Shown here: positions 1 through 11,437 of the stretch, in pieces
How positions within the stretch are numbered: the stretch's first letter is position 1
How the letters are laid out: every line of letters starts with the position of its first letter
Position numbers and translations under genes: made by a program
Assembly: GCF_014647075.1 (NCBI RefSeq)
Contig: NZ_BMOM01000008.1
Span: forward strand, 52,316 to 116,315
DNA length: 64,000 nucleotides
Reading direction: 5' to 3'
DNA from: Deinococcus aerophilus
GTDB lineage: Bacteria; Deinococcota; Deinococci; Deinococcales; Deinococcaceae
Notes under the pieces: model-generated
Databases searched by the model: none
Told to the model about the DNA's origin: nothing
Seen by the model: only the letters and a program-made list of their open reading frames with translations

Positions 1-258
1 TAGTCGGCCCTGGGGGGCCTTTCTTCCGTCGGCGCGGGAGGTGATTTTCGGCCCAGCGGCACACCGGTCGGGCTCTCACCGTCCCCGACTCGCTCGTGGC
101 AGCCGTGCTGGTCCTACTGTCCTCTCGTTCGCCTGCGTGTGCTGGTCTCACCCCGTCTTCAGGGGTGTCCTTCACTGTATGGCGGCGGGCCGCGCCGGGT
201 CAATCCGCCGCCGGTCCCTGCGTCGACTGCGTCATGGTGTTTGTGGGGGACGGGCGCG
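1..258. other. Left-edge stretch without a recognisable gene
   Basis: No reading frame here looks like a protein I recognise. The open frames are short or are antisense extensions of rho. The first twenty bases contain a GGCC, six-base loop, GGCC arrangement followed by TTTCTT, which could be the tail of a terminator of a gene lying off the left edge. The rest may be decayed or regulatory DNA in front of the rho promoter. Confidence 0.4.
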
Positions 259-264
259 TACAAT
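259..264 (+). promoter_or_regulatory. -10 element (TACAAT) of the rho transcript
   Basis: TACAAT lies 21 bases before the ATG at 286. A CAGGAG ribosome binding site (272-277) sits eight bases before that ATG, so this transcript should carry a short leader. I see no convincing -35. Confidence 0.55.
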
Positions 265-285
265 GTTGGGTCAGGAGCTGCAACT

Positions 286-437
286 ATGGAATTCTTTATC
301 GATACGACCATCACCAATGAGGTGCGCGAGGTCCCTGCCTGGGGTGGGCGGGCGGGCTTGGGCGTCCATCCCAGCCTGATCGGGCTCAGCGATGTGGTAA
401 GGGAACCCGCCGGGCAGACCGGGCAGGGCGGCGCGCA

Positions 438-441
<4 letters not shown>
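286..441 (+). pseudogene. Transaldolase N-terminal remnant, now an upstream frame of rho
   Basis: A 51-codon frame with its own -10 and ribosome binding site begins MEFFIDT. That is the conserved start of the small transaldolase / fructose-6-phosphate aldolase family, which reads roughly MEFFIDTA..EIRE..WG..GVTTNPSL. Here the recognisable order is MEFFIDT, EVRE, AWG, then GVHPSL in place of GVTTNPSL, then VVRE. The rest of the roughly 215-residue enzyme, including the Schiff-base lysine, is absent. The apparent losses inside the remnant are all in frame. Its TGA (439-441) overlaps the rho ATG as ATGA. From memory, an intact transaldolase gene lies next to rho in other Deinococcus. It cannot be an active enzyme; it may survive as a translated leader for rho. 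The alternative is a chance resemblance, which I think unlikely. Confidence 0.7.
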
Positions 442-1715
<1,274 letters not shown>

Positions 1716-1755
1716 GCCGCCCGCATCCCCTCACCTTTTCCCTGGAGTTTTTCCC

Positions 1756-3096
1756 TTGGCCTTTCTGTTTTTTCGTGGCCGCCGGTGGGTTCCGCTGGCC
1801 GCCGCCCTGATCGGTGCTGCTGTGGCCCAGACGCCGCCGCTGCCCCTGCCCGCTCCGCTGGACCTGCTGACCCCCACCGCCGACGTGGTGCTGCGTCCCG
1901 ATCCCGGCGGCCAGTCCCTGCGCATCGTCACCGACGGCCAGACCACCGAAAGGGCGGTGGCCCGGCGCTACGGCGTGGGCACCGGCGCGGTGCGGACCAT
2001 CGCCTCGGATGCGGGCGTGCGGGTCCGCGAGGTCCGGCTGGCCGAGGCCGCCGTGGCCCGCGCGCCCGCCCGCCCCGCCTCGGTGGTCACCTACCGGGTA
2101 CGCTCCGGCGATACGCTCGCAGGGGTGGCGGCCCGGCATGACCTGACGGTGCTCGACGTGCTCAGCGCGAACCTGGGCCGCACCAGTCTCGACCGCCTGC
2201 GCCCGGGCGAGACGCTCAACCTGCCCACCCGCGAGCGGGGGCTGCTGCTCACCATCAAGCCCGGCCAGTCGGCGCTGTCGCTGATCGCCGGATACGGCGC
2301 GGACCTGGTGGCCACCGCCCGCGCCAACGACGTGCTGCCCACGGCGCTGCGGGTGGGCGATCAGCTGCTGCTGCCCGGCGTGAAGGCCGAGGGCCTGCGT
2401 GAGCGGCTGCTCGCCGCGCGCGAGGCCGAGCGCAAGGCGAAGCTGGCCCGCGAGCGCCAGCAGCAGTACGAGCAGTACCTGAGCTGGAAGGCCGACCGCG
2501 AGCGCCAGGCGCTGCAGGAGAAGTACGCACGGCAGGAAAAATACGAGGCGTACCTGGCGTGGAAATCTAGCCCCGAGCGTCAACGTCAGATGGCGGCCTA
2601 TGAGCGACAGGCGCAGTACGAGGCGGCCCAGGCCGCCGCGCAGGCCCGCGCCCGCAACAGTGCCCAAGCCGCCGCGGTGGTGGGGGCCAGTGTGGGAAGC
2701 ACGGTGGCGGGTACGGGCGGACGGCTGGCGTGGCCGCTGCGCAGCTACCGCCTGACCAGCCGCTACGGAGAGCGCGACATCGCCTTTCACCAGCAGGTCT
2801 TTCACGGAGGCATTGATCTGGCCGCGCCCTACGGCACTCCCGTGTACGCGGCGACCGCCGGCACGGTGGCCTCCAGCGGCTACGGCGCTTTCGGCCTGAA
2901 CGTCTGGACCACCAGCGGCGACAGCACCGCCATCTACGGCCACCTGAGCCGCACGGCGGTGGTGAGCGGCCAGCACGTCACGCCCGGACAGGTGCTGGGC
3001 TACGTGGGCTGCACCGGCGTGTGCACCGGCCCCCACCTGCACTTCGAACTGCGCCTGGGCGGTCAGACGGTCGACCCGCTGTCGCTGCTGCCATGA
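1756..3096 (+). CDS. Secreted LysM / M23 metallopeptidase (murein hydrolase-like)
   Basis: A 446-residue exported protein that probably cuts or remodels peptidoglycan cross-bridges. A signal peptide occupies about residues 1-24. Two LysM domains follow (about 112-153 with YRVRSGDTL, and 165-208). A charged, helical, probably coiled-coil segment rich in E, R and Q runs from about 212 to 300. The C-terminal M23 (LytM) domain (about 329-446) has the HGGID and HLHFE metal motifs, so the enzyme looks active. The start is TTG, supported by GGAG at 1744-1747. The organisation resembles EnvC/NlpD-like proteins with the coiled coil before M23, so an amidase-activator role is possible. It overlaps the next gene by ATGA. 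Confidence 0.9.
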   Translation: MAFLFFRGRRWVPLAAALIGAAVAQTPPLPLPAPLDLLTPTADVVLRPDPGGQSLRIVTDGQTTERAVARRYGVGTGAVRTIASDAGVRVREVRLAEAAVARAPARPASVVTYRVRSGDTLAGVAARHDLTVLDVLSANLGRTSLDRLRPGETLNLPTRERGLLLTIKPGQSALSLIAGYGADLVATARANDVLPTALRVGDQLLLPGVKAEGLRERLLAAREAERKAKLARERQQQYEQYLSWKADRERQALQEKYARQEKYEAYLAWKSSPERQRQMAAYERQAQYEAAQAAAQARARNSAQAAAVVGASVGSTVAGTGGRLAWPLRSYRLTSRYGERDIAFHQQVFHGGIDLAAPYGTPVYAATAGTVASSGYGAFGLNVWTTSGDSTAIYGHLSRTAVVSGQHVTPGQVLGYVGCTGVCTGPHLHFELRLGGQTVDPLSLLP

Positions 3097-3485
3097 GCGG
3101 CCTGCGCCTGCTGGTCGTGGAGGACGAGCTGCAGATTCTGGAGCTGCTCGACCTGACCCTGACCCTGCGGGGGTACGTCGTCCACGGTGCCTCCAGCGGG
3201 CCGCAGGCGCTGGAACTGTGCTGTCAGGGCACATCGCCCGTGACCGCCGACGTGATTGTCATGGACGTGCTGATGACTCCCTGGGACGGCTTCGAGACGG
3301 TCCGGCGCCTGCACGGCCACTACGGCGCGGCCCTGCCCCCGGTGGTGTTTCTCTCTGGGCTGCATCCGCCGGACGCCTTCCCGGACCTGGGCGGCGATCT
3401 GGTACAGGAATACCTGATGAAGCCGTTTCGCCCCGCGCAGCTCGCCGAAGCCATCGAGCGGGTCTGGGCCCGGCGCCCCAGCTGA
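3093..3485 (+). CDS. Single-domain response regulator
   Basis: A 130-residue stand-alone receiver (CheY-like) domain with no output domain. Conserved positions are visible: the acidic pair E10/D11, phospho-acceptor D58 in VMDVLM, S88 in place of the usual Thr/Ser, and K110 before PF. It should be phosphorylated by a histidine kinase encoded elsewhere, and it would act through protein contacts. The start overlaps the stop of the M23 peptidase gene (ATGA), so the two are probably translated together. The partner kinase and output are unknown. Confidence 0.88.
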   Translation: MSGLRLLVVEDELQILELLDLTLTLRGYVVHGASSGPQALELCCQGTSPVTADVIVMDVLMTPWDGFETVRRLHGHYGAALPPVVFLSGLHPPDAFPDLGGDLVQEYLMKPFRPAQLAEAIERVWARRPS

Positions 3486-3534
3486 CCCCATCAACCCGTG
3501 TCATCTGGCCCTGGCGCAGGGGTCAGATATGTCC

Positions 3535-3540
3535 TAGGGT
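3535..3540 (+). promoter_or_regulatory. -10 element (TAGGGT) of leaderless pdxS
   Basis: TAGGGT is followed by six bases and then the pdxS ATG, so transcription should begin at or next to the start codon. No ribosome binding site is visible. Confidence 0.55.
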
Positions 3541-3546
3541 GACGGC

Positions 3547-4434
3547 ATGAGTGAAAACACCGGAACCCCCCAGCTCAAGCAGGGCTTCGCCGAGATGTTC
3601 AAGGGCGGCGTGATCATGGACGTCGTGACGGCCGATCAGGCCCGCATCGCCGAGGCCGCCGGCGCGACCGCTGTGATGGCGCTGGAGCGCGTCCCCGCCG
3701 ACATCCGTGTGGACGGCGGCGTGGCGCGCATGAGCGATCCCAAGATGATCAAGGAGATCATCGCGGCCGTGACCATCCCGGTGATGGCCAAGGTGCGCAT
3801 CGGCCACATCGTGGAGGCGCAGATCCTGCAGGCACTGGGCGTGGACTTCATCGACGAGTCCGAGGTCCTGACCCCCGCCGATGAGCAGTTCCATATTCTC
3901 AAGTCCGACTTTCAGGTGCCCTTCGTCTGCGGGGCCAAGAACCTGGGCGAGGCGCTGCGCCGCGTCGGCGAGGGTGCGAGCATGATTCGCACCAAGGGCG
4001 AGGCCGGCACCGGCAACGTGGTGGAGGCCGTGCGCCACGCCCGCACCGTGCTGGGCGACATCCGCACCATTCAGGCGCGCCCCGCCGAGGAACTGATGAC
4101 CGCCGCGCGCGACCTGCAGGCTCCCTATGAGCTGGTCAAGTATGTGCACGAGCACGGCAAGCTGCCGGTCGTGAATTTCGCCGCCGGAGGTGTCGCCACG
4201 CCCGCCGACGCTGCGCTGATGATGGTCCTGGGCCTGGACGGTGTGTTCGTGGGCAGCGGCATCTTCAAGTCCGACAACCCCGAGCGCCGCGCGCAGGCCA
4301 TCGTGAAGGCCGTGACCCACTACCAGAACCCGGACGTGCTCGCCGCGATCAGCGAGGACCTGGGCGCGCCCATGACGGGCATCAACATCGACGAGCTGAT
4401 TCCCGCCGAGCGCCTCGCCTCGCGTGGCTGGTAA
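3547..4434 (+). CDS. pdxS: Pyridoxal 5'-phosphate synthase, PdxS lyase subunit
   Basis: PdxS builds PLP from ribose 5-phosphate, glyceraldehyde 3-phosphate and ammonia in the DXP-independent pathway. It forms a dodecamer decorated with PdxT. The 295 residues align with the family over the whole length. D25, K82 (in VMAKVRIGH) and K150 (in TKGEAGTGN) are the expected catalytic residues, and the phosphate-binding segment GGVATPADA is intact. pdxT overlaps its 3' end by 11 bases, so the complex is made from one transcript. PLP is used by the aminotransferase and TrpB encoded in this window. Confidence 0.97.
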   Translation: MSENTGTPQLKQGFAEMFKGGVIMDVVTADQARIAEAAGATAVMALERVPADIRVDGGVARMSDPKMIKEIIAAVTIPVMAKVRIGHIVEAQILQALGVDFIDESEVLTPADEQFHILKSDFQVPFVCGAKNLGEALRRVGEGASMIRTKGEAGTGNVVEAVRHARTVLGDIRTIQARPAEELMTAARDLQAPYELVKYVHEHGKLPVVNFAAGGVATPADAALMMVLGLDGVFVGSGIFKSDNPERRAQAIVKAVTHYQNPDVLAAISEDLGAPMTGINIDELIPAERLASRGW

Positions 4435-5044
4435 GGCGTCCACACGAATTGGCGTCCTGGCCCTTCAGGGCGCCTTCCGCGAGCACCGTCAGCTGCTCGC
4501 GGCGTTGGGGGCCGAGGTCCGTGAAGTGCGTCTGCCCGGCGACCTCGCCGGCTTGGACGGCGTGATCCTGCCGGGAGGGGAGAGCACGACCATGGCCCGC
4601 CTGCTCACGGAATACGCCCTGTGGGAACCGTTGCGTGCGTTTCATGCGGCGGGCGGGGCGCTGTGGGGAACCTGCGCCGGGGCGATCCTGCTTGCCCACT
4701 CGGTGCTGGGTGCGCCGCCGCAGTTCGGAGGCCGCCAGGACAGCCTGGGGCTGCTGGACGTCACCGTTCAGCGCAACGCCTTTGGACGACAGATCAACTC
4801 GTTCACCGACGCCCTGCCGGTTCGCGGACTGGACACGCCCTTTCCCGCCGTGTTCATTCGTGCCCCCGCCTTCGTGAAGGTTGGGGTGGGATGCACGGTC
4901 CTCGCCACTGCCCGGGATCAGGCCGTGATGGTCCGTCAGGACCGGGTGCTCGCCACCGCCTTTCACCCGGAGCTGACCGGCGACACCCGCCTGCACGCCT
5001 ACTTTCTGGAAGACGTGGTGCAGAACAAGGTAGTCAATAAATAA
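4424..5044 (+). CDS. pdxT: Pyridoxal 5'-phosphate synthase, PdxT glutaminase subunit
   Basis: A class I glutamine amidotransferase that releases ammonia and channels it to PdxS. It has 206 residues. The triad is C84 in WGTCAGA, H181 and E183 in FHPEL. GGESTTM near residue 51 is the family oxyanion/substrate segment. The GTG start at 4424 lies inside the end of pdxS, so translation is coupled; a later start is possible but would shorten the first strand. A copy of the three-half-site repeat begins at the base after its stop codon. Confidence 0.96.
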   Translation: MAGKASTRIGVLALQGAFREHRQLLAALGAEVREVRLPGDLAGLDGVILPGGESTTMARLLTEYALWEPLRAFHAAGGALWGTCAGAILLAHSVLGAPPQFGGRQDSLGLLDVTVQRNAFGRQINSFTDALPVRGLDTPFPAVFIRAPAFVKVGVGCTVLATARDQAVMVRQDRVLATAFHPELTGDTRLHAYFLEDVVQNKVVNK

Positions 5045-5079
5045 TTCACGAGCAGGAAAAATTGTGAATGTATTCACAA
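5045..5079 (+). repeat. Three-half-site 35-base element, copy A
   Basis: Half-sites TTCACGA (5045-5051), TTGTGAA (5062-5068) and TTCACAA (5073-5079) have offsets 0, 17 and 28, as in the other three copies. Here the second and third half-sites have both changed and still pair perfectly around TGTA. The element begins directly after the pdxT stop. Confidence 0.75.
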
Positions 5080-5112
5080 GTAGATCAGGCTTTCCTCAAG
5101 CTGGACGCACGG

Positions 5113-5118
5113 TATGGT
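5113..5118 (+). promoter_or_regulatory. -10 element (TATGGT) of a leaderless hydrolase gene
   Basis: TATGGT plus seven bases leads to GTG at 5126. The nearby ATG at 5114 lies inside the hexamer, so it is unlikely to be the start. Confidence 0.55.
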
Positions 5119-5125
5119 AACCGGC

Positions 5126-5875
5126 GTGTCCAGCGGTGTCTTTCAGCGTGCAGGGGTCCGGCTGCATCACCGGGTGTGGGGTGAGGGACCGCCCGTGGTG
5201 CTTGTGCATGGCCTGAGCGGTTCGGGGCGCTGGTGGCGCCGCAATGTGCCGGCCCTGCAGCGGCGCCACACGGTGTACGTCCTGGACCTGTCGGGGTACG
5301 GCGCGGCGCGGCGTCAGCGGGCGCTGGGGGTTCGTGAGGCCGCCGCCCTGATCAGCGACTGGCTGGAGGACACCGACCTGCGCGGGGTCAGCTTGGTGGG
5401 CCACTCCATGGGCGGGCACATCTGCGTGCATGTGGCGGCCCGCTGCCCGGACCGGCTGGACAATCTGGTGCTGGTGTGCGCGAGCGGCCTGCTGAGCACG
5501 AGCGCCTACCGGGTGGCGCTGCAGCTGCCCCGCGCCCTGATCACCGGGCGCAAGCGCTTTGTGCCGCGCATCCTGACCGACGCGCTGCGGGCGGGCCCCC
5601 TTAACCTGTGGCGCAATGCCCGTGACCTGCTGCGCGACAGCGTGCAGGATCTGCTGCCCCTGATCCGGGCCCGCACGCTGGTGATCTGGGGCGAGCGCGA
5701 CGCGCTGGTGCCGGTGGAACTGGGTGCCGTGCTTGCCCACTCAATTCCAGGCGCCCGGTTCGAGGTCATTCCGCGCGCCGGCCACGTGGTGATGGTGGAC
5801 GCCCCCGCCGCCTTCAATGCCGCACTGCTCGCATTCCTAGAGGCCGTCCCGGCCGACGGCGAGGTGCTGACATGA
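5126..5875 (+). CDS. Alpha/beta hydrolase
   Basis: A 249-residue single-domain alpha/beta-hydrolase. Visible features are the oxyanion motif VLVHG near residue 25, nucleophile S94 in GHSMGG, an acid in the segment WGERDALVP, and the histidine in RAGHVV near the C-terminus. The substrate cannot be told; such proteins include esterases, lactonases and C-C bond hydrolases. No signal peptide is evident. I chose GTG 5126 because the upstream in-frame ATG is embedded in the -10 hexamer. The stop overlaps the start of a second, related hydrolase (ATGA), which suggests a duplicated pair or two steps of one pathway. Confidence 0.85.
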   Translation: MSSGVFQRAGVRLHHRVWGEGPPVVLVHGLSGSGRWWRRNVPALQRRHTVYVLDLSGYGAARRQRALGVREAAALISDWLEDTDLRGVSLVGHSMGGHICVHVAARCPDRLDNLVLVCASGLLSTSAYRVALQLPRALITGRKRFVPRILTDALRAGPLNLWRNARDLLRDSVQDLLPLIRARTLVIWGERDALVPVELGAVLAHSIPGARFEVIPRAGHVVMVDAPAAFNAALLAFLEAVPADGEVLT

Positions 5876-6621
5876 AGACGGACCGGGCCCAGTACACGCC
5901 GGTTTATGGCCTGCGCACCCACGCACGGGTATACGGCCACGGCGGGCCGCTGGTGATTGTTCCGGGTCTGGGGTGTGCGTCGTGGATGTATGTCCGGCTT
6001 GCCCGCGAACTTGCGAAAGGGCGCACGGTCTACGCCTACGATCCGCCGGGCCACGGCCACAGCGAGGGCCGCCCCGAGTGGCCGGTGTGCCTGGAAGACC
6101 TCACCGACCACCTTGCCGCGTGGCTGGACGCGACCGGGCTGCGCGGCAGCGCACTGCTCGGCCATTCGATCGGGGGAGAGGTGATCTTTGATCTGGCGGC
6201 CCGGTATCCGCAGCACGCGGGGCCCCTGATCGCATGCTCGCCCACCGGCATTCCCGAGAACCCCAGCGTTCTTGCCCAGCTGTTGCGGCTGTCGCTGGAC
6301 CTGCCGCGTGAGCGTCTGGGGCTGTTGTGGCCGGGGATGCGTGCCTACACCCGCTGCGGCACCCTTCGGATGCTGCGCCTGGCGCAGGACCAGGAAGACC
6401 ACAACACCGGGCCGCTGTTGCCAGCGGTGAAACAGCCCACGCTGCTTCTCAGCGGTCAGGCCGACCCGGTGATCCGCCGCTGGACGGTTCAGGCCCTGCA
6501 CACGGCCATTCCTAACGCCACCATCCGCGAGATCGTGGGCGGGACCCACGCCCTGATGGACACCTTTCCCAGAACGGTGGCGCGGTTTACCGTGGACTTT
6601 CTGGACGACCTGGAAAAATAA
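5872..6621 (+). CDS. Alpha/beta hydrolase
   Basis: A 249-residue alpha/beta-hydrolase of the same length as the upstream gene and translationally coupled to it. The order is VIVPGLG (oxyanion), DPPGHGHS, nucleophile S99 in GHSIGG, an acid in SGQADPV and a histidine in GGTHALM. It is related to, but clearly diverged from, its neighbour. The substrate is unknown. The gene converges on aspS. Copy B of the three-half-site element and the aspS terminator lie between them. Confidence 0.85.
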   Translation: MKTDRAQYTPVYGLRTHARVYGHGGPLVIVPGLGCASWMYVRLARELAKGRTVYAYDPPGHGHSEGRPEWPVCLEDLTDHLAAWLDATGLRGSALLGHSIGGEVIFDLAARYPQHAGPLIACSPTGIPENPSVLAQLLRLSLDLPRERLGLLWPGMRAYTRCGTLRMLRLAQDQEDHNTGPLLPAVKQPTLLLSGQADPVIRRWTVQALHTAIPNATIREIVGGTHALMDTFPRTVARFTVDFLDDLEK

Positions 6622-6629
6622 ACCGAAAT

Positions 6630-6664
6630 TTCACGAGCAAGTTTTATCGTGAATCATTTCACGA
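6630..6664 (+). repeat. Three-half-site 35-base element, copy B
   Basis: TTCACGA (6630-6636), TCGTGAA (6647-6653) and TTCACGA (6658-6664) are all perfect. The ten bases between the first two half-sites are identical to those of copy C, which lies about 14.5 kb away in the opposite orientation. The element begins eight bases after the hydrolase stop. Confidence 0.8.
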
Positions 6665-6690
6665 TAAAAGCACAAGAAAAGCAAGAAAAG

Positions 6691-6707
6691 AGGGAGAAGA
6701 TCTCCCT
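6691..6707 (-). terminator. Terminator of the aspS transcript
   Basis: A seven-base stem AGGGAGA / TCTCCCT with a three-base loop. On the minus strand it is followed by CTTTTCTTG. It lies seven bases after the aspS stop. Confidence 0.65.
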
Positions 6708-6713
6708 CCCATC

Positions 6714-8440
6714 TCAATCTCCCAGCAATTCCAGACCCACCTCGGCGAGCTGTGCCGGAGTCACCGGGGAAGGGGCCTGAGCCATCAGGTCCACACCCCG
6801 GTTGTTCTTGGGAAAAGCAATCACCTCGCGGATGCTCGCCGCACCCGAGAGCACCATCACCAGGCGGTCAAAGCCCCAGGCAATCCCTCCGTGGGGCGGC
6901 GTGCCGGCTTCCAGGGCATTCAGGAAGAAGCCGAACTGCCGGTGGGCCTCCTCGGGGGTAAAGCCGATGGCCGCGAACATCTTTTCCTGAACGGCCGGGT
7001 CATGGATCCGGACACTGCCTCCACCGATCTCGAAACCGTTGAGCACCAGATCGTAGGCCTGCGCGCGAATCTCGCCCTGGCGCTCGGTGCCGAACAGGGC
7101 CACATCCTCCGGATGCGGGGCGGTGAAGGGATGGTGCATGTAGGTCCAGCGGCCCGCGTCCTCGTCATATTCCAGCTGCGGAAAGTCGGTGACCCAGCTG
7201 ACGTGGAAGGCCGGGCCGTCCGCTGCGAGGTCGAACAGGTCGCGCAGCGCCAGACGTACGGCGCCCAGCGCAGCCGTGGCCGCCTTCCACCCGCCCGCCG
7301 CGAACAGCAGCGTGCCGCCCTCGGCCACTCCGGTGCGCTCCAGCAGCGCGGCCGTCTGGTCCCCCAGGAATTTGCTGATGCCCCCGCTCAGGCCCTCGCC
7401 GCTGCGCTTGGCCCAGGCCAGTCCCCGGGCCCCGTTCTGCTTGGCAATCCGCTCGAGCTCGTCGATCTGCTTGCGGGTCAGCTCGGGCGCAGCGATAACC
7501 TTAACGGTCTCGGCCCCGGCAAACGCGGCGAAGGCCCCGCCCGCGAACAGGTCCCCGACCTCGGCGAACGACAGGCCAAAGCGCAGGTCCGGCTTGTCCG
7601 AGCCGTAGCGGTCCACCGCATCCCGGTAGCTCAGGCGCGCAAAGGGGAGGGCCAGCTTCACGCCCAGGGTTTCCTGGAACACGTGCGCGAGCAGCCGCTC
7701 CTGCAACTCCAGCACGTCCTCCTGATCCACGAAGGACAGCTCCATGTCCAGCTGGGTGAAGTCCGGCTGACGGTCGGCGCGCAGGTCCTCGTCGCGGAAG
7801 CAGCGCGCGAGCTGGTAGTAGCGGTCCAGACCCGCGATCATCAGCAGCTGCTTGAACAGCTGCGGGCTCTGCGGCAGGGCGTAGACCTCGCCGGGATTCA
7901 GGCGGCTGGGCACCAGGAAGTCACGTGCGCCCTCAGGGGTGGATTTGGTGAGCATGGGCGTTTCCACCTGCACAAAGCCCTCGCCGTCCAGAAAGGCCGT
8001 GACGGCCGCGACCGCCTTGCTGCGCAGCATCAGCCGGCGCTGCATCTCGGGTCGGCGCAGGTCCAGGTAGCGGTACTTCAGCCGGATGTCCTCGGCCACC
8101 TCTGCGCCCTTTTCCAGCTCGAAAGGCGGCGTCTTGGCAGTGTTCAGCACGGCGACGCGCGAGGCGATCACCTCGTAGTCGGCTGCGCCGCCCTTGCGCT
8201 GGCCTTCGGGGCGCAGCTGGTAGGTGCCCTCAATCTCGGCCACGTATTCGGCGCGCAGGCGGTCGGCCTCGGCGAAGGCGGGAGAATCCGGCTCCACCTG
8301 CACCTGCACCAGACCGCTGCGGTCGCGCAGTTCCAGGAAGATCAACCCGCCCAGGTCGCGGCGGCGGTTCACCCAGCCCTGCAACACGACCGTTTGCGAG
8401 GCGTGGGTGGGGGACAGCTGGCCGATCATGGCGGTGCGTT

Positions 8441-8444
<4 letters not shown>
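6714..8444 (-). CDS. aspS: Aspartyl-tRNA synthetase, bacterial type
   Basis: A class II synthetase charging tRNA-Asp. The 576 residues comprise an N-terminal OB-fold anticodon-binding domain (WVNRRRD.GGLIFL), class II motif 2 ([11 protein letters not shown]), the GAD insertion domain typical of bacterial AspRS, and motif 3 (GIAWGFDRL). Deinococci are known to carry a second, archaeal-type AspRS used with the amidotransferase; the GAD domain and size make this one the bacterial type. The ATG overlaps the hisS stop (ATGA), so hisS-aspS is one operon, read right to left and closed by the hairpin at 6691. Confidence 0.97.
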
Positions 8445-9766
<1,322 letters not shown>

Positions 9767-9775
9767 AACTGGGGA

Positions 9776-9781
9776 AGTGTA
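9776..9781 (-). promoter_or_regulatory. -10 element (TACACT) of hisS-aspS
   Basis: TACACT is nine bases upstream of the hisS ATG, giving an mRNA with almost no leader. Confidence 0.5.
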
Positions 9782-9843
9782 GCGCCCCGGTTCCCTTAAA
9801 GGGGCGGGGCGCGGCCAGAAATGCCCGGCCCGCAGCAGGGGAG

Positions 9844-9875
9844 AGGCCGCTCTTCCGGAATGCGGAAGGCGGCCT
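9844..9875 (-). terminator. Hairpin after the lipoprotein gene
   Basis: AGGCCGC plus CTTCCG pairs with CGGAAG plus GCGGCCT, leaving one bulged base and a five-base loop. There is no T-run. It probably separates the lipoprotein gene from the hisS promoter. Confidence 0.45.
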
Positions 9876-9934
9876 GTATGGATTCCAGGGTCCGGGTCCT
9901 GGATGCGGTGTGCGGCGGGTGAGACAGCTCCGAC

Positions 9935-10306
9935 TTACTGGCGCACGCTGTACGGCAGTCCCGTGGACTGCTTGCCACCGACCTCCACGAACAGCCAGCT
10001 GCCCCCGACCGGTGCGTCGGCCGGCACAGTAAGCACGATGGTGGAGTCGGTCCAAGACTGAATGGCTGCGGGCGGAATCAGGTAGCCGCCCTTGCCGCTG
10101 TCATCGGCCCCCAGGCGCACGCGGCCGGTGGCGGGTCCGCCCAGATAGCGCCCCTGGATGGTGAGGGTTCCTCCGCGTTGCACCGACTCTGAAGCCTTGA
10201 TCAGCAGCGGAGTGACGGTGACGAATTGATCCATGCCCGTCTGACGTGGGGCACACGACGCAAACATGCCCACCATAAGTGAAGAAGCAACCAAGAAACG
10301 CAGCAT
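9935..10306 (-). CDS. Small lipoprotein with an IPT/TIG-like domain
   Basis: A 123-residue protein. The N-terminus is a short lipoprotein signal ending FASC, giving a lipidated C18. The mature part is a single beta-sandwich-like stretch with [18 protein letters not shown] and a closing YSVRQ, the look of an IPT/TIG (immunoglobulin-like) domain. The function is unknown; it is probably anchored in the envelope and binds a partner or sugar. It is expressed from its own promoter, divergent from the lipid kinase gene, with a good GGAGG ribosome binding site. Confidence 0.75.
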   Translation of the reverse strand: MLRFLVASSLMVGMFASCAPRQTGMDQFVTVTPLLIKASESVQRGGTLTIQGRYLGGPATGRVRLGADDSGKGGYLIPPAAIQSWTDSTIVLTVPADAPVGGSWLFVEVGGKQSTGLPYSVRQ

Positions 10307-10327
10307 AGCAACAGCCTCCGTCCGGGC

Positions 10328-10333
10328 AGTCTA
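10328..10333 (-). promoter_or_regulatory. -10 element (TAGACT) of the lipoprotein gene
   Basis: TAGACT is followed by a short leader holding GGAGG before the ATG at 10306. This is one of the minority of leadered genes here. The hexamer abuts the start of the divergent lipid kinase gene. Confidence 0.5.
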
Positions 10334-11338
10334 ATGACCGGTGATATGACCGGTCAAACGTCCACCCCCGTCCCCCCCCCAGCAGCCAAGGCTGAGCCGC
10401 GTGGGGAGAGTGCGAACCCGCTCACCGGACAACGGATCCTGGTCGTTTTCAATCCCAAGAGCGGTCAGGGAGACAGTGGCCTGCCCGACTTCCTGAGTCT
10501 GCTGGGAGACGCCGGTGCCGAGGTCGTGGAGCGCGAACTCAGCAAGGACACCCCCATCGAGGAACTGGTCCGGGACGCGCAGACCTTCCACACCGTGGTT
10601 GCAGCGGGCGGCGACGGTACGGTCAGCGCCCTGGCCTACGCGATCCGCGGTAGTGATGTTCCGCTGCTCGCCTTTCCGGCCGGCACCGCCAATCTGATCG
10701 CGCAGAACCTGGACCTGCCGACCGAACCCGAGGAACTGGCCGGCCTGCTGGTCGCCGGGCACAGCATCCACCTGGACCTGGGCGAGGTGGAGGTCGAGGG
10801 CCGCAAGCGCGGCTTTGCCATGCTTGCTGGGGCCGGAGCGGACGCCGCGATGATTCGCGACAGTGAGGACCTCAAGGACCGCTTCGGGGTGATGGCCTAT
10901 GTCATGAGCGCCATGAAGCAGCTCAATCCTAAGAAGACGGTGTTTTCTCTGGTGATCGACGGCCAACCGCGCGAGTTCGAGGGCATCGGTGTGATGGTCG
11001 CCAATTTCGGCATGGCCAACCACCGCATGCCCATCACCGCCCACATTGATCCCGGAGACGGCAAATTCACGGTGGTGCTGATCAAAGCGGGCAACATTCT
11101 GCGCCTGATCCCCAACCTGATTGATTCGTTGCGTGCCAAGCTGAATCTGGGCGATCCGCTGTTCAGTGACAACCTCGAAATCCTGTCGGCGTGCGAGATC
11201 AGCGTGGACGCCGCCGACCCCTTTCCGCTGCAGTACGACGGCGAGCTGATGGTGGAGACCACCCCGTTTCAGGCGCGCATTCTGCCGGGCGCGGTGCGCT
11301 TCGTCACCCTCGCCAGCGATGAGGAAGTCCAGACCTGA
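10334..11338 (+). CDS. Diacylglycerol kinase-family lipid kinase
   Basis: A 334-residue member of the DAGK/YegS/sphingosine kinase family, which phosphorylates lipids such as diacylglycerol using ATP. The catalytic domain opens with VVFNPKSG (about residue 36) and carries the nucleotide-binding [10 protein letters not shown] (near 94) and the [12 protein letters not shown] segment. The C-terminal beta-sandwich ends with the usual QYDGEL. The first 30 residues are proline-rich and variable. Two in-frame ATGs (10334, 10346) are possible starts. It lies opposite the lipoprotein gene and converges on the recombinase gene. The in vivo substrate cannot be told. Confidence 0.85.
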   Translation: MTGDMTGQTSTPVPPPAAKAEPRGESANPLTGQRILVVFNPKSGQGDSGLPDFLSLLGDAGAEVVERELSKDTPIEELVRDAQTFHTVVAAGGDGTVSALAYAIRGSDVPLLAFPAGTANLIAQNLDLPTEPEELAGLLVAGHSIHLDLGEVEVEGRKRGFAMLAGAGADAAMIRDSEDLKDRFGVMAYVMSAMKQLNPKKTVFSLVIDGQPREFEGIGVMVANFGMANHRMPITAHIDPGDGKFTVVLIKAGNILRLIPNLIDSLRAKLNLGDPLFSDNLEILSACEISVDAADPFPLQYDGELMVETTPFQARILPGAVRFVTLASDEEVQT

Positions 11339-11437
11339 AAAACCGCGTGCAGGACGGCGTGAATTCGGCGGGTCCACAGGAAGGTCAGGAAGGGGCCGGC
11401 AAGACGTCTTGAGGGGCAAAAGGACCTGGGGAAGGCG

